This document shows, in pieces, positions 30,438-38,975 of a stretch of DNA of 64,000 nucleotides. Origin of the DNA: Propioniciclava coleopterorum (GTDB taxonomy: Bacteria > Actinomycetota > Actinomycetes > Propionibacteriales > Propionibacteriaceae); NCBI RefSeq assembly GCF_011393335.1, contig NZ_CP049865.1:1108722-1172721 (forward strand), in the 5' to 3' direction. Position 1 is the stretch's first letter. The number at the start of each line of letters is the position of its first letter. The notes beneath the pieces are model-generated. The model had not been told where the DNA came from. It made no database searches and worked only from the letters and a program-made list of their open reading frames with translations. The position numbers and the translations under genes are program-made.

Positions 30438-31360
30438 GGCGCCGCCGCGCGGCGGCGTGGCTGGGCGCCGCCCTCGCCGGGGCGCTGCTGGTCACCGGCT
30501 GCGCCGTCGAGCCGCTGAGCCAGCCGCTGCGCGGCGAACTCGCCCGGCGGATCACCGTCGAGGGGCGTCCGTTCGAGTACTGCGCGTCCGCGGCGATCGA
30601 GGACCTCGGGCCGGAGGTGACCCGGATCATCGTCGCCGTGCACGGCCTCGACCGCGGCGCCTGCGGCATGCGCGCGGCGGTGGTGGACGCCCTCGGCGGC
30701 GAGCCCGCCGACACCGTCGTCGTCGCGCCCCACTTCACCACGGCGTCCGACGCGGTGCGGGGCGGCTTCGCCTGGGGCCCCATGACGTGGCCCGCGGGTT
30801 CGCCGGACCGGGGCGGCGTGTCGTCCTACGCGGTCATGGACGCCCTGGTGGAGGCCATGGGCGACCGCTCCGTGACGATGGTGGGCTTCTCCGGCGGGGG
30901 TCAGTTCACCAACCGGTACGCGGCGGTGTCCCGCACCATGCTGGAGCGCTACGTCATCGTGAACCCGTCGAGCTACCTGTGGTTCACCGCCGAGCGTCCG
31001 GGTCCCATCGAGAACTGCCCGACGTTCAACGAGTGGCGCTACGGCCTGGACGGCCGCGCCGGGGACGCCGAGACCGGCGACGCCGACGAGATCCGGGAGC
31101 GGTACTCGGGCCGCAGCGTCCGCTACCTGATCGGGACCGCCGACGACGACCCGCGCTCGGCGAGCCTGGACCGCTCCTGCGGGGCGCAGGCCCAAGGCGC
31201 CAACCGCGAGGAGCGGGCGCTGAACTACCACGCCCACCTGGTCGGGACGTTCGGGCGCCACATCGAGCGGTCGCAGCCGCTGGCCCTGGTTCCCGGGGTC
31301 GGCCACGACGCCCGCGGGATGCTCGCCAGCGACGCCGGCCGGGCCGCCCTGCGGCCCTGA
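30434..31360 (+). CDS. Alpha/beta-hydrolase lipoprotein
   Basis: The 308-aa precursor has a lipobox (LLVTGC) and an alpha/beta-hydrolase domain: oxyanion region IIVAVHGLDRG, nucleophile elbow GFSGGGQF and a late histidine in PGVGHDARG. It is probably a surface-attached esterase; polyester depolymerase- or feruloyl-esterase-like relatives are possible. The start GTG overlaps the acyltransferase stop (GTGA), so it may remove or act on the same acyl-modified polymer. Confidence 0.82.
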   Translation: MRRRRAAAWLGAALAGALLVTGCAVEPLSQPLRGELARRITVEGRPFEYCASAAIEDLGPEVTRIIVAVHGLDRGACGMRAAVVDALGGEPADTVVVAPHFTTASDAVRGGFAWGPMTWPAGSPDRGGVSSYAVMDALVEAMGDRSVTMVGFSGGGQFTNRYAAVSRTMLERYVIVNPSSYLWFTAERPGPIENCPTFNEWRYGLDGRAGDAETGDADEIRERYSGRSVRYLIGTADDDPRSASLDRSCGAQAQGANREERALNYHAHLVGTFGRHIERSQPLALVPGVGHDARGMLASDAGRAALRP

Positions 31361-31370
31361 CAACTCTCTC

Positions 31371-31436
31371 GGTGCTCGCGGCTCTCGCGGCGCTCCCGGC
31401 GCTCCCGGCGCTCCCGGCTCTCCCGGCTGCCGCACA
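31371..31436. repeat. Nine-base microsatellite-like repeat
   Basis: The unit GCGCTCCCG and one-base variants are repeated about six times immediately after the esterase stop codon. It looks like replication-slippage sequence and I assign no function. Confidence 0.6.
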
Positions 31437-31467
31437 GGGCGGCTCCAGGCCCGGCGCTCGGCGCGTG

Positions 31468-31568
31468 GTGTCGTCCTAGTGCCGCCAGTCAGGCCCGGGT
31501 GCGACGGCCGGCCCGCTGACAAGGAGATGCGCCGAACCACCGATCGTCTGGTGGCACCACGACGACAC
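31468..31568. repeat. 101-bp palindromic repeat, type 1, copy 1 (upstream of DUF559 gene)
   Basis: The left end GTGTCGTCCTAGTGCC and the right end GGCACCACGACGACAC are inverted repeats with 14 of 16 matches. The ends match copies 2 and 3 in sequence, orientation and spacing (total 99-101 bp). It lies 63 bases upstream of the DUF559 gene start. Confidence 0.7.
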
Positions 31569-31631
31569 AGGCGTTGTCGGCCCGGTGTCGTCCGGTGACG
31601 GCAACGGGGTGGCGGCGCCCAACCTGCCGAC

Positions 31632-32495
31632 ATGAGCGACGACAACGACCCCAGCGGCGGCCGGCTGGTGCGCCCGCGGACCCCGACCGAACACGCCCGC
31701 GCGAGGCGGCGCGCCGCCCGCGGACGCCTCGTGCCCCTCGTGCCGGGCGTCTACGGCCCGCCCGGAGCCGCCGAGGATCTCGCGCTCCGGATCGCCGCCG
31801 TGCGGTGGATCGATCCGGGCGCCGTGGTCACGGGGCGCGCTGCGGCGCGGGTGTGGTGGCCGGGACTGGAGGTCCCGGTGCTCTCCGTGCGGCGCTCGAC
31901 GCGCGCCCGCGCGCTGCCGGGGTTCCGGTGGGAGCGGCGCAGCATCCCGGCCGCGCTGATCGCGCACCACGGCGAGGTCGCTGTCACCCGCCCCGAGCTG
32001 ACGGTGCTGGACCTCATCCCGGACCTGGGCGGTGCCGTCATCGACGAGGCGCTGCGCCGGCGCGCGGTCACGGTCGATGGGCTCTCCGAAGCGCTGGCGC
32101 TCACCCCGAACCGCGCGGCCAACGGCCTGCGCCGGGCGCTGATCGAGGACTCCTGCGATCGTCCCTGGTCGGAGGCCGAGCGGTTCCTGCACCGGATCAT
32201 GCGCGAGGCGCCGCTGGGGTTCCGCTTCACGACGAACCACCCCGTCGCCCTGACGGCCGGCGGGTTCGCGCTGCTCGACGTGGCGCTCCCCGCCCTCCTG
32301 CTCGGCATCGAAGTCGACGGCTACGCGTTCCACAGTGACCGCAACGTCTTCGAGCGGGACCGGGATCGCGATTCGGACCTGGTCGCGCAGGGTTGGTTGA
32401 TCCTGCGGTTCTCGGCGCGCTTCGTCGAGGAACACCCCGGCGAGGTGCGTCGCAGGATCGTGGCGGCGATCGCCCAGCGTTCGCGCCGGCGCTGA
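31632..32495 (+). CDS. AbiEi-like N-terminal plus DUF559 (Vsr-like nuclease) protein
   Basis: The 287-aa protein has an N-terminal winged-helix-like segment (ARGRLVPLVPGVYGPP) like AbiEi-type antitoxin domains. Its C-terminal DUF559 domain resembles Vsr/PD-(D/E)XK endonucleases: Asp216 in FALLDVALP, Glu227/Asp229 in LGIEVDGYAFHS, ERDRDRD at 241-247 and GWLILRFSARFV. There is no adjacent toxin gene. The gene is bracketed by two ~100 bp palindromes, suggesting a mobile or self-maintaining unit. The function of solitary DUF559 proteins is not established, and nuclease activity is inferred from fold. Confidence 0.8.
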   Translation: MSDDNDPSGGRLVRPRTPTEHARARRRAARGRLVPLVPGVYGPPGAAEDLALRIAAVRWIDPGAVVTGRAAARVWWPGLEVPVLSVRRSTRARALPGFRWERRSIPAALIAHHGEVAVTRPELTVLDLIPDLGGAVIDEALRRRAVTVDGLSEALALTPNRAANGLRRALIEDSCDRPWSEAERFLHRIMREAPLGFRFTTNHPVALTAGGFALLDVALPALLLGIEVDGYAFHSDRNVFERDRDRDSDLVAQGWLILRFSARFVEEHPGEVRRRIVAAIAQRSRRR

Positions 32496-32536
32496 TGCTC
32501 GCGTCCCGCCGCCCGCTGCCCTCACGCGGGCGTGCA

Positions 32537-32635
32537 TGTCGTTCTGGTGCCCCTAGTACTGCCCGCGTTCCGCGTTCGCCCTTGCCCGAAGCTCTGCCGG
32601 CCGACGGGCCGACCACTCAGGGCACCAGAACGACA
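32537..32635. repeat. 99-bp palindromic repeat, type 1, copy 2 (downstream of DUF559 gene)
   Basis: The ends TGTCGTTCTGGTGCCC (32537-32552) and GGGCACCAGAACGACA (32620-32635) are perfectly complementary over 16 bases. The interior is GC-rich and only partly self-complementary. It starts 42 bases after the DUF559 stop codon. Confidence 0.8.
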
Positions 32636-32716
32636 CCCCGCCGCGCCGCCGCGCGTGCGAGCGATGTCGCCGCCAAGGGCCCGCAGCGCGGGTCGCCCCG
32701 GCGTCGTACGCCAGCG

Positions 32717-33337
32717 TCAGGGGCGCAGGCGGACCACGAGGTCGGCGCGGTCACGCTGGGCCGCGATCGCGACGGCGTTGGGTTCGTCCACGGACGCGAC
32801 CCAGTCGCGGGCCGCCTCCGGGGTGCGTCCGAAAGACTCGTGTCGGGCGTGCAGCCGGTCGGCGCGCAGCCCGTCGGGGACCTCCAGGAACCAGACCTCG
32901 TCGAGGCACGCGCCGACGGGGGCCCAGGCGTCCAGGTGGAGGTAGTTGCCCTCGACCAGCACGATCCCCGCATCCGGCGGGACGGGGATGGCGCCGGCGA
33001 TGGGTTCCTCGATCGCGCGCACGAAGGCGGGCGCGTAGACGACGGCGTCCGTCTCCTCCCGGATCCGGCGCAGCAGCGCCGCCAGGCCCCCCACGTCGAA
33101 CGTGTCCGGCGCGCCCTTGCGGTCAGCGCGCCCCAGCCGCTCGAGCTCGACCTGGGCCAGGTGGAAGCCGTCCATGGGGACGACGACCGCGGACGCACCC
33201 AGCACCTCCGCGAGCCGCTCGGACGTCCACGACTTGCCCGCACCCGGGGCGCCGACGATCCCGATCAGGACGCGGCGCCCGCGGGCCGCCCGCAGCGCTG
33301 TCGCGCGGGCGGCCAACTCGGCCAGGGTCAGGTCCAC
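32717..33337 (-). CDS. P-loop nucleoside/uridine kinase-like protein
   Basis: The 206-aa protein has Walker A GAPGAGKSW, a PMDGFH motif, an LVEGNYL Walker B-like strand and an RxxxR lid stretch. These are features of the uridine kinase/PanK/phosphoribulokinase group often annotated as nucleoside/nucleotide kinase. The substrate could be a nucleoside, fructose-like sugar or pantothenate. The GTG at 33337 has GGAGG upstream and overlaps the end of the open reading frame remnant at 33328-33527. Confidence 0.82.
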   Translation of the reverse strand: MDLTLAELAARATALRAARGRRVLIGIVGAPGAGKSWTSERLAEVLGASAVVVPMDGFHLAQVELERLGRADRKGAPDTFDVGGLAALLRRIREETDAVVYAPAFVRAIEEPIAGAIPVPPDAGIVLVEGNYLHLDAWAPVGACLDEVWFLEVPDGLRADRLHARHESFGRTPEAARDWVASVDEPNAVAIAAQRDRADLVVRLRP

Positions 33338-33527
33338 GAGTCCTCCGGGGTGAACGCGGGCGCCAGGGCGCCGATCTGCGGCAGGTACACCGAACGGTAG
33401 CGATCCAGCTGCAGCGGCGGGTTGCCCTCGGTGTAGTGGTTGGCGCCCCGCCACGTCCCCGCGGCCGCCTGAACCTCCCAGGAGAACAGGTAGCAGTCGC
33501 CCTCGGGCCCGCCTCGGATCCGAAGAC
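33328..33527 (-). pseudogene. Possible 5'-truncated gene remnant
   Basis: Between the ileS terminator and the kinase, an open frame encodes non-random sequence (EGDCYLFSWEVQAAAGTWRG, then ANHYTEG and LQLDRYRSVYLPQIG) ending at TGA 33328-33330. No ATG, GTG or TTG occurs between the terminator hairpin and this coding-like stretch in any frame, so the 5' part appears missing. I do not recognise the family. A CTG start is a less likely alternative. Confidence 0.4.
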
Positions 33528-33530
33528 GCC

Positions 33531-33563
33531 GACGGCGCCGCTCCCCTCGGGGGCGGCGCCGTC
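33531..33563 (-). terminator. Terminator downstream of ileS
   Basis: GACGGCGCCGC and GCGGCGCCGTC form an 11-bp perfect stem 17 bases after the ileS stop codon. There is no real U tract, as is common in very GC-rich actinobacteria. Confidence 0.6.
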
Positions 33564-33580
33564 GCTCGTCGTCGGGCGGG

Positions 33581-36500
33581 TCAGGCCTTGACCAGCGCGA
33601 ACCGCAGCCCGAGGTCGTCGTCGGTCACCACGTCGCCGGTCGGCTCGCCCTCGGTGAGGGTGGTGGCCAGCACCTCGTCGGCCACCAGGCCTGACGCCTC
33701 GCGCAGCGCCTGCGCCAGCTCGCCCTCGGCGGCCCACGTGAGCGCGATCCGGTCGGAGACCTCCAGCCCGGAGTTCTTGCGCTGCTCCTGCACCATCCGG
33801 ATCACGTCGCGCACCAGCCCGGCGCGCGTCAACTCCGGCGTGAGCTCGAGATCGAGCGCGACGGTCTCGCCCTGCTCGTTGACCACCGACCAGCCCTCGC
33901 GCGGGCGCTCGGAGACGATCACCTCGTCGGCGGTCACGACCGTGCCGCCGTCGAAGTCCACGCTCGCCTCGCCCGTGGCGGCCAGCGCGGCCGCGAGCTC
34001 GGCGGCGTCCGCGGCGGCGATCGCGGCGGCGACCTTCGGGGTGTCCTTGCCGAACCGCTTGCCCAGCGCCCGGAAGTTGCCCTTGGCCGCGTAGTCCACC
34101 AGGTCGCCCGCGGACGCGAACGACTCGACCGCCCCCACGTTGAGCTCGCTGGCGATCTCCGCCACGAGCTCGTCGCTCAGCCGCGCGAACGAGGACCCCG
34201 GCACGAGGACGCGGCGCAGCGGCTGCCGCGTCTTGACCTGCGCCTCGGACCGGGCGCCGCGGCCGAGCTCGACCAGGCGGCGCGCCAGCGTCATCGACGT
34301 GACGAGTTCGGTGTCGACCGCCCCGGACGGCGTCGGCCAGGACGCCAGGTGCACCGAGGCCGGCGCGCCGGGGACGGCCGCCACGACCAGGTCCTGCCAC
34401 ACCTTCTCGGTGATGAACGGCGCCATCGGCGCCATGAGCCGCGCGACGACGTCGAGGGTCTCGTGCAGCGTCCACAGGGCGGCCGGGTCGCCGTCCCAGA
34501 ACCGCCGCCGCGAGCGGCGCACGTACCAGTTCGACAGGTCGTCGACGAACTCCGTGAGCAGCGCGCCGGCCCGCTGGGTGTCGTAGCCCTCCAGCGCCGT
34601 GGTGACCTGCTCGATGAGCTGGTCGCGCACCGCGACGAGCCAGCGGTCCATCACCGGACGCTCGGACAGAGCCGGCGCGGAGCCGACCGGTGCCCAGCCG
34701 TTGGTGCGGGCGTACAGCGACTGGAAGCTCACCGCGTTCCAGAACGTCAGCAGCACCTTGCGCACCGTCTCGGTGATCGTGGTGTGCCCGACGCGGCGCG
34801 ACGACCACGGCGAGCCGCCCGCGAGCATGAACCAGCGCACCGCGTCCGCGCCGTGCAGATCCATCAGCGGGATCGGCTCCAGTATGTTGCCCAGGTGCTT
34901 GGACATCTTGCGTCCGTCCTCGGCGAGGATGAGGCCCAGGCACACGACCGTGCGGAAGTCGGACTGGCCGAACACCAGCGTCGAGACCGCCATCTGCGAG
35001 TAGAACCACCCGCGGGTTTGGTCTATCGCCTCGGAGATGAAGTCGGCCGGGAACGCCCGCTCGAACTTCTCCTTGCTGCCGGGCGCCCACGGGTAGCCCC
35101 ACTGCGCGAACGGCATCGCGCCGGAGTCGTACCAGGCGTCGATCACCTCGGGGACGCGCCGCGCCTCCCGCCCGCAGGTGGGGCAGGCGAAGGTGACGTC
35201 GTCCACGTAGGGCCGATGCGGGTCCAGGCCGGACAGGTCGCGGCCGGTCAGCTCCGAGAGCTCGGCCAGCGAGCCGACGCACACCTTGTGGTCCTCGCTG
35301 CAGCGCCAGATGGGCAGCGGGGTGCCCCAGTAGCGCTTGCGGGACAGCGCCCAGTCGACGTTGTTCTCCAGCCAGTCGCCGTAGCGTCCGTGCTTGACGT
35401 TCTCGGGGTGCCAGTCGGTCTTCTCGTTCTCGGCCAGCAACTCGTCCTTGATCGCCGTCGTCCGGATGTACCAGGACGGCTGGGCGTAGTAGAGCAGCGG
35501 CGTGTGGCAGCGCCAGCAGTGCGGGTAGCTGTGCTCGTAGTCGAGCTTGCGGAACAGCAGGCCGCGCGCGGCCAGGTCGGCGACCAGCGCCTTGTCGGCC
35601 GTCTTGAAGAACTGGCCGCCCACGAGCTCGATCTCGGGCTCGAAGGTGCCGTCGGGGCGGATCGGGTTCACCATCGGCAGCCCGTAGGCGCGGCAGCTGA
35701 GCATGTCGTCCTCGCCGAACGCGGGCGACTGGTGCACCAGGCCGGTGCCGTCCTCGGTGGTGACGTAGTCGGCGAGGATCACGTAGTGCGTGCCGCCCTC
35801 GGTCGGCGGGAAGTCGACCAGCTCGAACGGACGCCGGTACGTCCAGCGCTCCATCTCGCGGCCCGTGAAGGTCTCCCCGAGCGTCCACTCCTCGCCGAGC
35901 ACCTTCTCGGCCAGCGGCTCGGCCACCACCAGCGCGTCGTCGCCGTTCCGCGCCACCACGTAGGTGACATCGGGGTGGGCGGCGACCGCGGTGTTGGAGA
36001 CGAGCGTCCACGGCGTCGTCGTCCACACCAGCATGTCGGCCCGCCCGGCCAGCGGGCCGGAGGTCAGCGGGAACCGGACGTAGACCGACGGGTCGACGAC
36101 GTCCTCGTAGCCCTGGGCGAGCTCGTGGTCGGACAGGGTCGTGCCGCAGCGGGGCAGTAGGGCGCGACCCGGTAGTCCTCCACCAGCAGGCCCTTGTCGT
36201 GGATCTGCTTCAGCGACCACCACACCGACTGCACGTAGTCCGACGACATGGTCCAGTAGGCGTCGTCCATGTTGACCCAGTAGCCCATGCGCTCGGTGAG
36301 GGCGGACCACTGGTCGACGTGCCGGGTCACCGACGCGCGGCAGCGGTCGTTGAACTCCTCGACGCCGAAGGCCTCGATGTCGGCCTTGCCGGCGAAGCCG
36401 AGCTCCTTCTCCACCGCAAGCTCGACGGGCAGGCCGTGGCAGTCCCAGCCGGCCTTCCGGTCGACGTGGAAGCCCTGCATCGTCTTGAAGCGGGGGAAGA

Positions 36501-36714
36501 TGTCCTTGAACGCGCGGGCCTCGATGTGGTGCGTGCCCGGCATGCCGTTGGCGGTGGGCGGGCCCTCGTAGAACGTCCAGCGCGGCGCGCCGTCGGTCTG
36601 GGCCAGCGTCTGGGCGAAGGTGTCCTGGTCGCGCCAGAACGCGAGCACCTCGTGCTCCATCGTGGGCAGGTCCACCTGCGGGGCGACTGCGTTGTACCCG
36701 GGTTGGGCGGTCAT
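33581..36714 (-). CDS. ileS: Isoleucyl-tRNA synthetase, with frameshift
   Basis: When repaired, about 1044 aa, the long actinobacterial/eukaryote-like IleRS. Class I motifs include PPTANGMPGTHHIEARAFKD (the HxxH region) and KMSKHLGN (KMSKS loop). Editing-domain features and a C-terminal extension are present. It charges tRNA-Ile and proofreads valine. The frame breaks in a G4 run at 36151-36154; one extra base gives YRVAPYCPRCGTTL. Because the gene is essential, the break is almost certainly an error. The ATG at 36714 follows AGAGGATGAG. Expression is controlled by the T-box upstream. Confidence 0.95.
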
Positions 36715-36724
36715 CTCATCCTCT

Positions 36725-36894
36725 TCGTCGTGCGTACGGACGAAGGGACGAGGCCAGGGGCCCCGCGGTACCACCCTTCTTGGACGCCGAGGCGCCCCTC
36801 TTGCTTGTTCGCCGCGGCCGGTTCTAGTGAGCCCCAGAAGGGGGCCGTTCTTCCGGCAGCTCGGGGGTGATGGCCCCGTCGACGCCGTGCGGAC
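36725..36894 (-). promoter_or_regulatory. T-box riboswitch upstream of ileS
   Basis: The minus strand contains the T-box core AAGAAGGGTGGTACCGCG (plus-strand complement around 36765-36785). Upstream is a short stem I with an ATC specifier (36869-36871) in GGGGCCATCACCCCC, matching isoleucine. Uncharged tRNA-Ile binding would increase ileS expression. Actinobacterial ileS T-boxes act on translation, and the ribosome site lies just downstream here. Confidence 0.88.
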
Positions 36895-36900
36895 CCTCCC

Positions 36901-36929
36901 AGTGTAGGGACGGCGCGAGCCCCGGCCAA
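36901..36929 (-). promoter_or_regulatory. Promoter of the T-box-ileS transcript
   Basis: On the minus strand TTGGCC (36924-36929), a 17-base spacer and TACACT (36901-36906) form a good promoter. It predicts a transcript start near 36894, directly before the T-box stem. Confidence 0.65.
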
Positions 36930-36981
36930 GTACGCCGTTCGCGCCTCGGCCGGGGCCCGGTCGGTCGGACCCTGTGGCCGA

Positions 36982-37362
36982 TCAGGGGATCCGGGCCACC
37001 ACGTCGATCTCGACGAGGATGTTCGCCAGCTGCGAGCCGACCGTCGTGCGGACCGGGTACGGCTCGGTGAAGAACTCGCGGTAGGCCTCGTTGAACGCGG
37101 CGAAGTCGGCCAGATCGGCGAGGTGCACCGTGGTCTTGAGTACGTCGTCCATGCCCACGCCGCGCTGCGCCAGCACGGCGGCGACGTTGCGCAGCACCTG
37201 CCGGGTCTGCTCGGCCACGTCGTCCGGCACCTGCCCGGTGGCCGGGTCCTGCGGCCCGAACCCGGCCGTGAACAGCAGGTCGCCGTAGACGATGCCCTGG
37301 CTGTAGGGCCCCGCCGGCTGCGGCGCCTCGTCGGTGCGGATCGCGGTCTTGTCCCTGCTCAT
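36982..37362 (-). CDS. RidA family enamine/imine deaminase
   Basis: This 126-aa protein is a more canonical RidA than the one at 10.7 kb: PQPAGPYSQGIVYGDLLFTA, RQVLRNVAAVL and the C-terminal VEIDVVARIP with the catalytic Arg context (YPVRTTVGSQLA). RidA hydrolyses 2-aminoacrylate-type enamines released by serine/threonine dehydratases. It sits beside an N-acyl-D-amino acid deacylase and near a D-serine/D-threonine PLP enzyme, which suits that role. GAAAGG precedes the ATG. Confidence 0.9.
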   Translation of the reverse strand: MSRDKTAIRTDEAPQPAGPYSQGIVYGDLLFTAGFGPQDPATGQVPDDVAEQTRQVLRNVAAVLAQRGVGMDDVLKTTVHLADLADFAAFNEAYREFFTEPYPVRTTVGSQLANILVEIDVVARIP

Positions 37363-37397
37363 GTCTTGCCTTTCGTTGCTCGGTTTCTGGGTGCGGC

Positions 37398-38975
37398 TCA
37401 CGCCGCGGGGGACGCCGCCCGGACGCCGCCGCCCGGGTTCTCCCCGGTCAGTTCGCCCCCCGCGAGGACGGCGCGCCCGGCGACGAGGACGTCGTCGACG
37501 CCGACGGCCAGGCTGAGCGGGTCGTCGTAGGTGGCGGTGTCGCGCACGGCGTCCGGGTCGACGAGCGCGAGGTCGGCGATCGCGCCGGGGCGGACCCGGC
37601 CGCGGGCGCCGAGATGGAAGCGGTCGACGGCGCCGGTCGACAGGTGCCGCACCGCGCCCGGCCAGTCGAGGAAGCCGCGCTCCCGGACGTAGGTGCCCAG
37701 GTAGGAGGCGAACGTCCCGCGGGCGCGCGGGTGCGGATGCCGGCCGACGAAGATGCCGTCGGAGCCGCCCAGGTGGGCCGGGTGGGCGATGAGGCGGCCC
37801 AGGTCCTCGACGGGTCGCTGATCGCGCACCGCCATGATGCCGTTCACCTCGAGCTTCGAGGCGACCAGCAGGTCCAGGGCGGCGTCGATCGGGTCGGTGC
37901 CGCGCTCCCCCGCGATCTGCCGCAGCGTCAGCCCGTGCGCCCACGCGAACTCGGGCGCGGGGGTGTGGCCGACCGTGATGAGGTCGGGCCACTGCGGCCC
38001 GAGGCTCGGGTAGTGGTCCACGCGCGGGAACCAGTCCCGCCGGACGCGCGCGCGGCCCTCGGGGTCGGTCAGCACGGCGATGGCCTCGGCCGGCTCGACG
38101 GCGTTCAGCTCGGGCGGGAGCAGCGTCATGCCCAGGATCGAGCAGCCGCGGGTGTAGGGGTAGGCGTCGTAGCTGGCGTCGACGCCCTCCGCCGTCAGCC
38201 ACGCCATGAGACGCGCGGCCTCGTCCGCGCGGGTGTGGAAGTGCGAGATGTGGATCGGGACGCCCGCCTGCCGCCCGATGCGGGCCGCCTCCTCGACGCC
38301 GACCGCCGAGTTGTCCTCGTAGCCGCCGCGCATGTGCGTCACGTAGGGCAGCCCGGACGCCGCGAGCGGCGCGCACAGGGCGGCGATCTCGTCGGCGTCC
38401 GCGAACACCCCCGGGGTGTAGTCCAGGCCGGTCGACAACCCGACGGCCCCGTCGGCGATCCCCTCGGCGACGAGCGCGACCATGCGCGCCCGCTCCTCCG
38501 GGTTCGCGGGCCGGTCGACCCCGCCCATGACGACCTGCCGCACCGTGCCCGCGGGCACGAGGTAGGCCACGTTGAGCGGGACGGCGCCGTCGTAGGTGGC
38601 AAGCAGGTCGGCCACCCGCGTCCCGGCGTAGCGCGGGTGCGGGCCGTTGATCGCCGCGAAGTAGCGCGCGCCGTGCGTCCCGTCGCCGGGCGCGTAGGAG
38701 ACGCCGTCCTGGCCGCCGATGATCGTGGTGACGCCCTGGCGCAGCAGCGCCGCCTGGACATCGGGGTCGAACACGACCCCCTCCGCGTGGGAGTGGGCGT
38801 CCACGAGCCCCGGCAACACGAGGCGTCCGGCGGCGTCGAGGATCGCGGCGTCGCCCGGGTCCGCGACGTCGCCCACCTCGACGATGCGTCCCTCATCGAT
38901 GAGGACGTCGGCGGGCCGGGGTTCCGCGGCGTGGGCGTCCACGACGCTTCCGCCCCGGATCAGGGTTCGGGTCAC
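37398..38975 (-). CDS. N-acyl-D-amino-acid deacylase (D-aminoacylase)
   Basis: The 525-aa amidohydrolase has LVDAHSHAEGV (metal HxH), later histidines in HISHFHTRADEAA and LITVGH, and the family stretch GGSDGIFVGRHPHPRARGTF near the C terminus. It frees D-amino acids from N-acyl derivatives; a broader N-acyl-amino acid or dihydropyrimidinase-like activity is possible. The start GTG overlaps the MFS stop (GTGA), and a RidA gene follows after about 35 bases, so these three form an operon with the transporter first. Confidence 0.88.
   Translation of the reverse strand: MTRTLIRGGSVVDAHAAEPRPADVLIDEGRIVEVGDVADPGDAAILDAAGRLVLPGLVDAHSHAEGVVFDPDVQAALLRQGVTTIIGGQDGVSYAPGDGTHGARYFAAINGPHPRYAGTRVADLLATYDGAVPLNVAYLVPAGTVRQVVMGGVDRPANPEERARMVALVAEGIADGAVGLSTGLDYTPGVFADADEIAALCAPLAASGLPYVTHMRGGYEDNSAVGVEEAARIGRQAGVPIHISHFHTRADEAARLMAWLTAEGVDASYDAYPYTRGCSILGMTLLPPELNAVEPAEAIAVLTDPEGRARVRRDWFPRVDHYPSLGPQWPDLITVGHTPAPEFAWAHGLTLRQIAGERGTDPIDAALDLLVASKLEVNGIMAVRDQRPVEDLGRLIAHPAHLGGSDGIFVGRHPHPRARGTFASYLGTYVRERGFLDWPGAVRHLSTGAVDRFHLGARGRVRPGAIADLALVDPDAVRDTATYDDPLSLAVGVDDVLVAGRAVLAGGELTGENPGGGVRAASPAA

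Noticed and set aside
31632..32495. Complete AbiE type IV toxin-antitoxin system
   Set aside because: Only an AbiEi-like N-terminal segment is present. There is no AbiEii nucleotidyltransferase gene next to it, and the C-terminal domain is DUF559.
31468..32635. Integron attC sites around the DUF559 gene
   Set aside because: Length is similar, but the ends lack the GTTRRRY/RYYYAAC core sites and no integrase is present.
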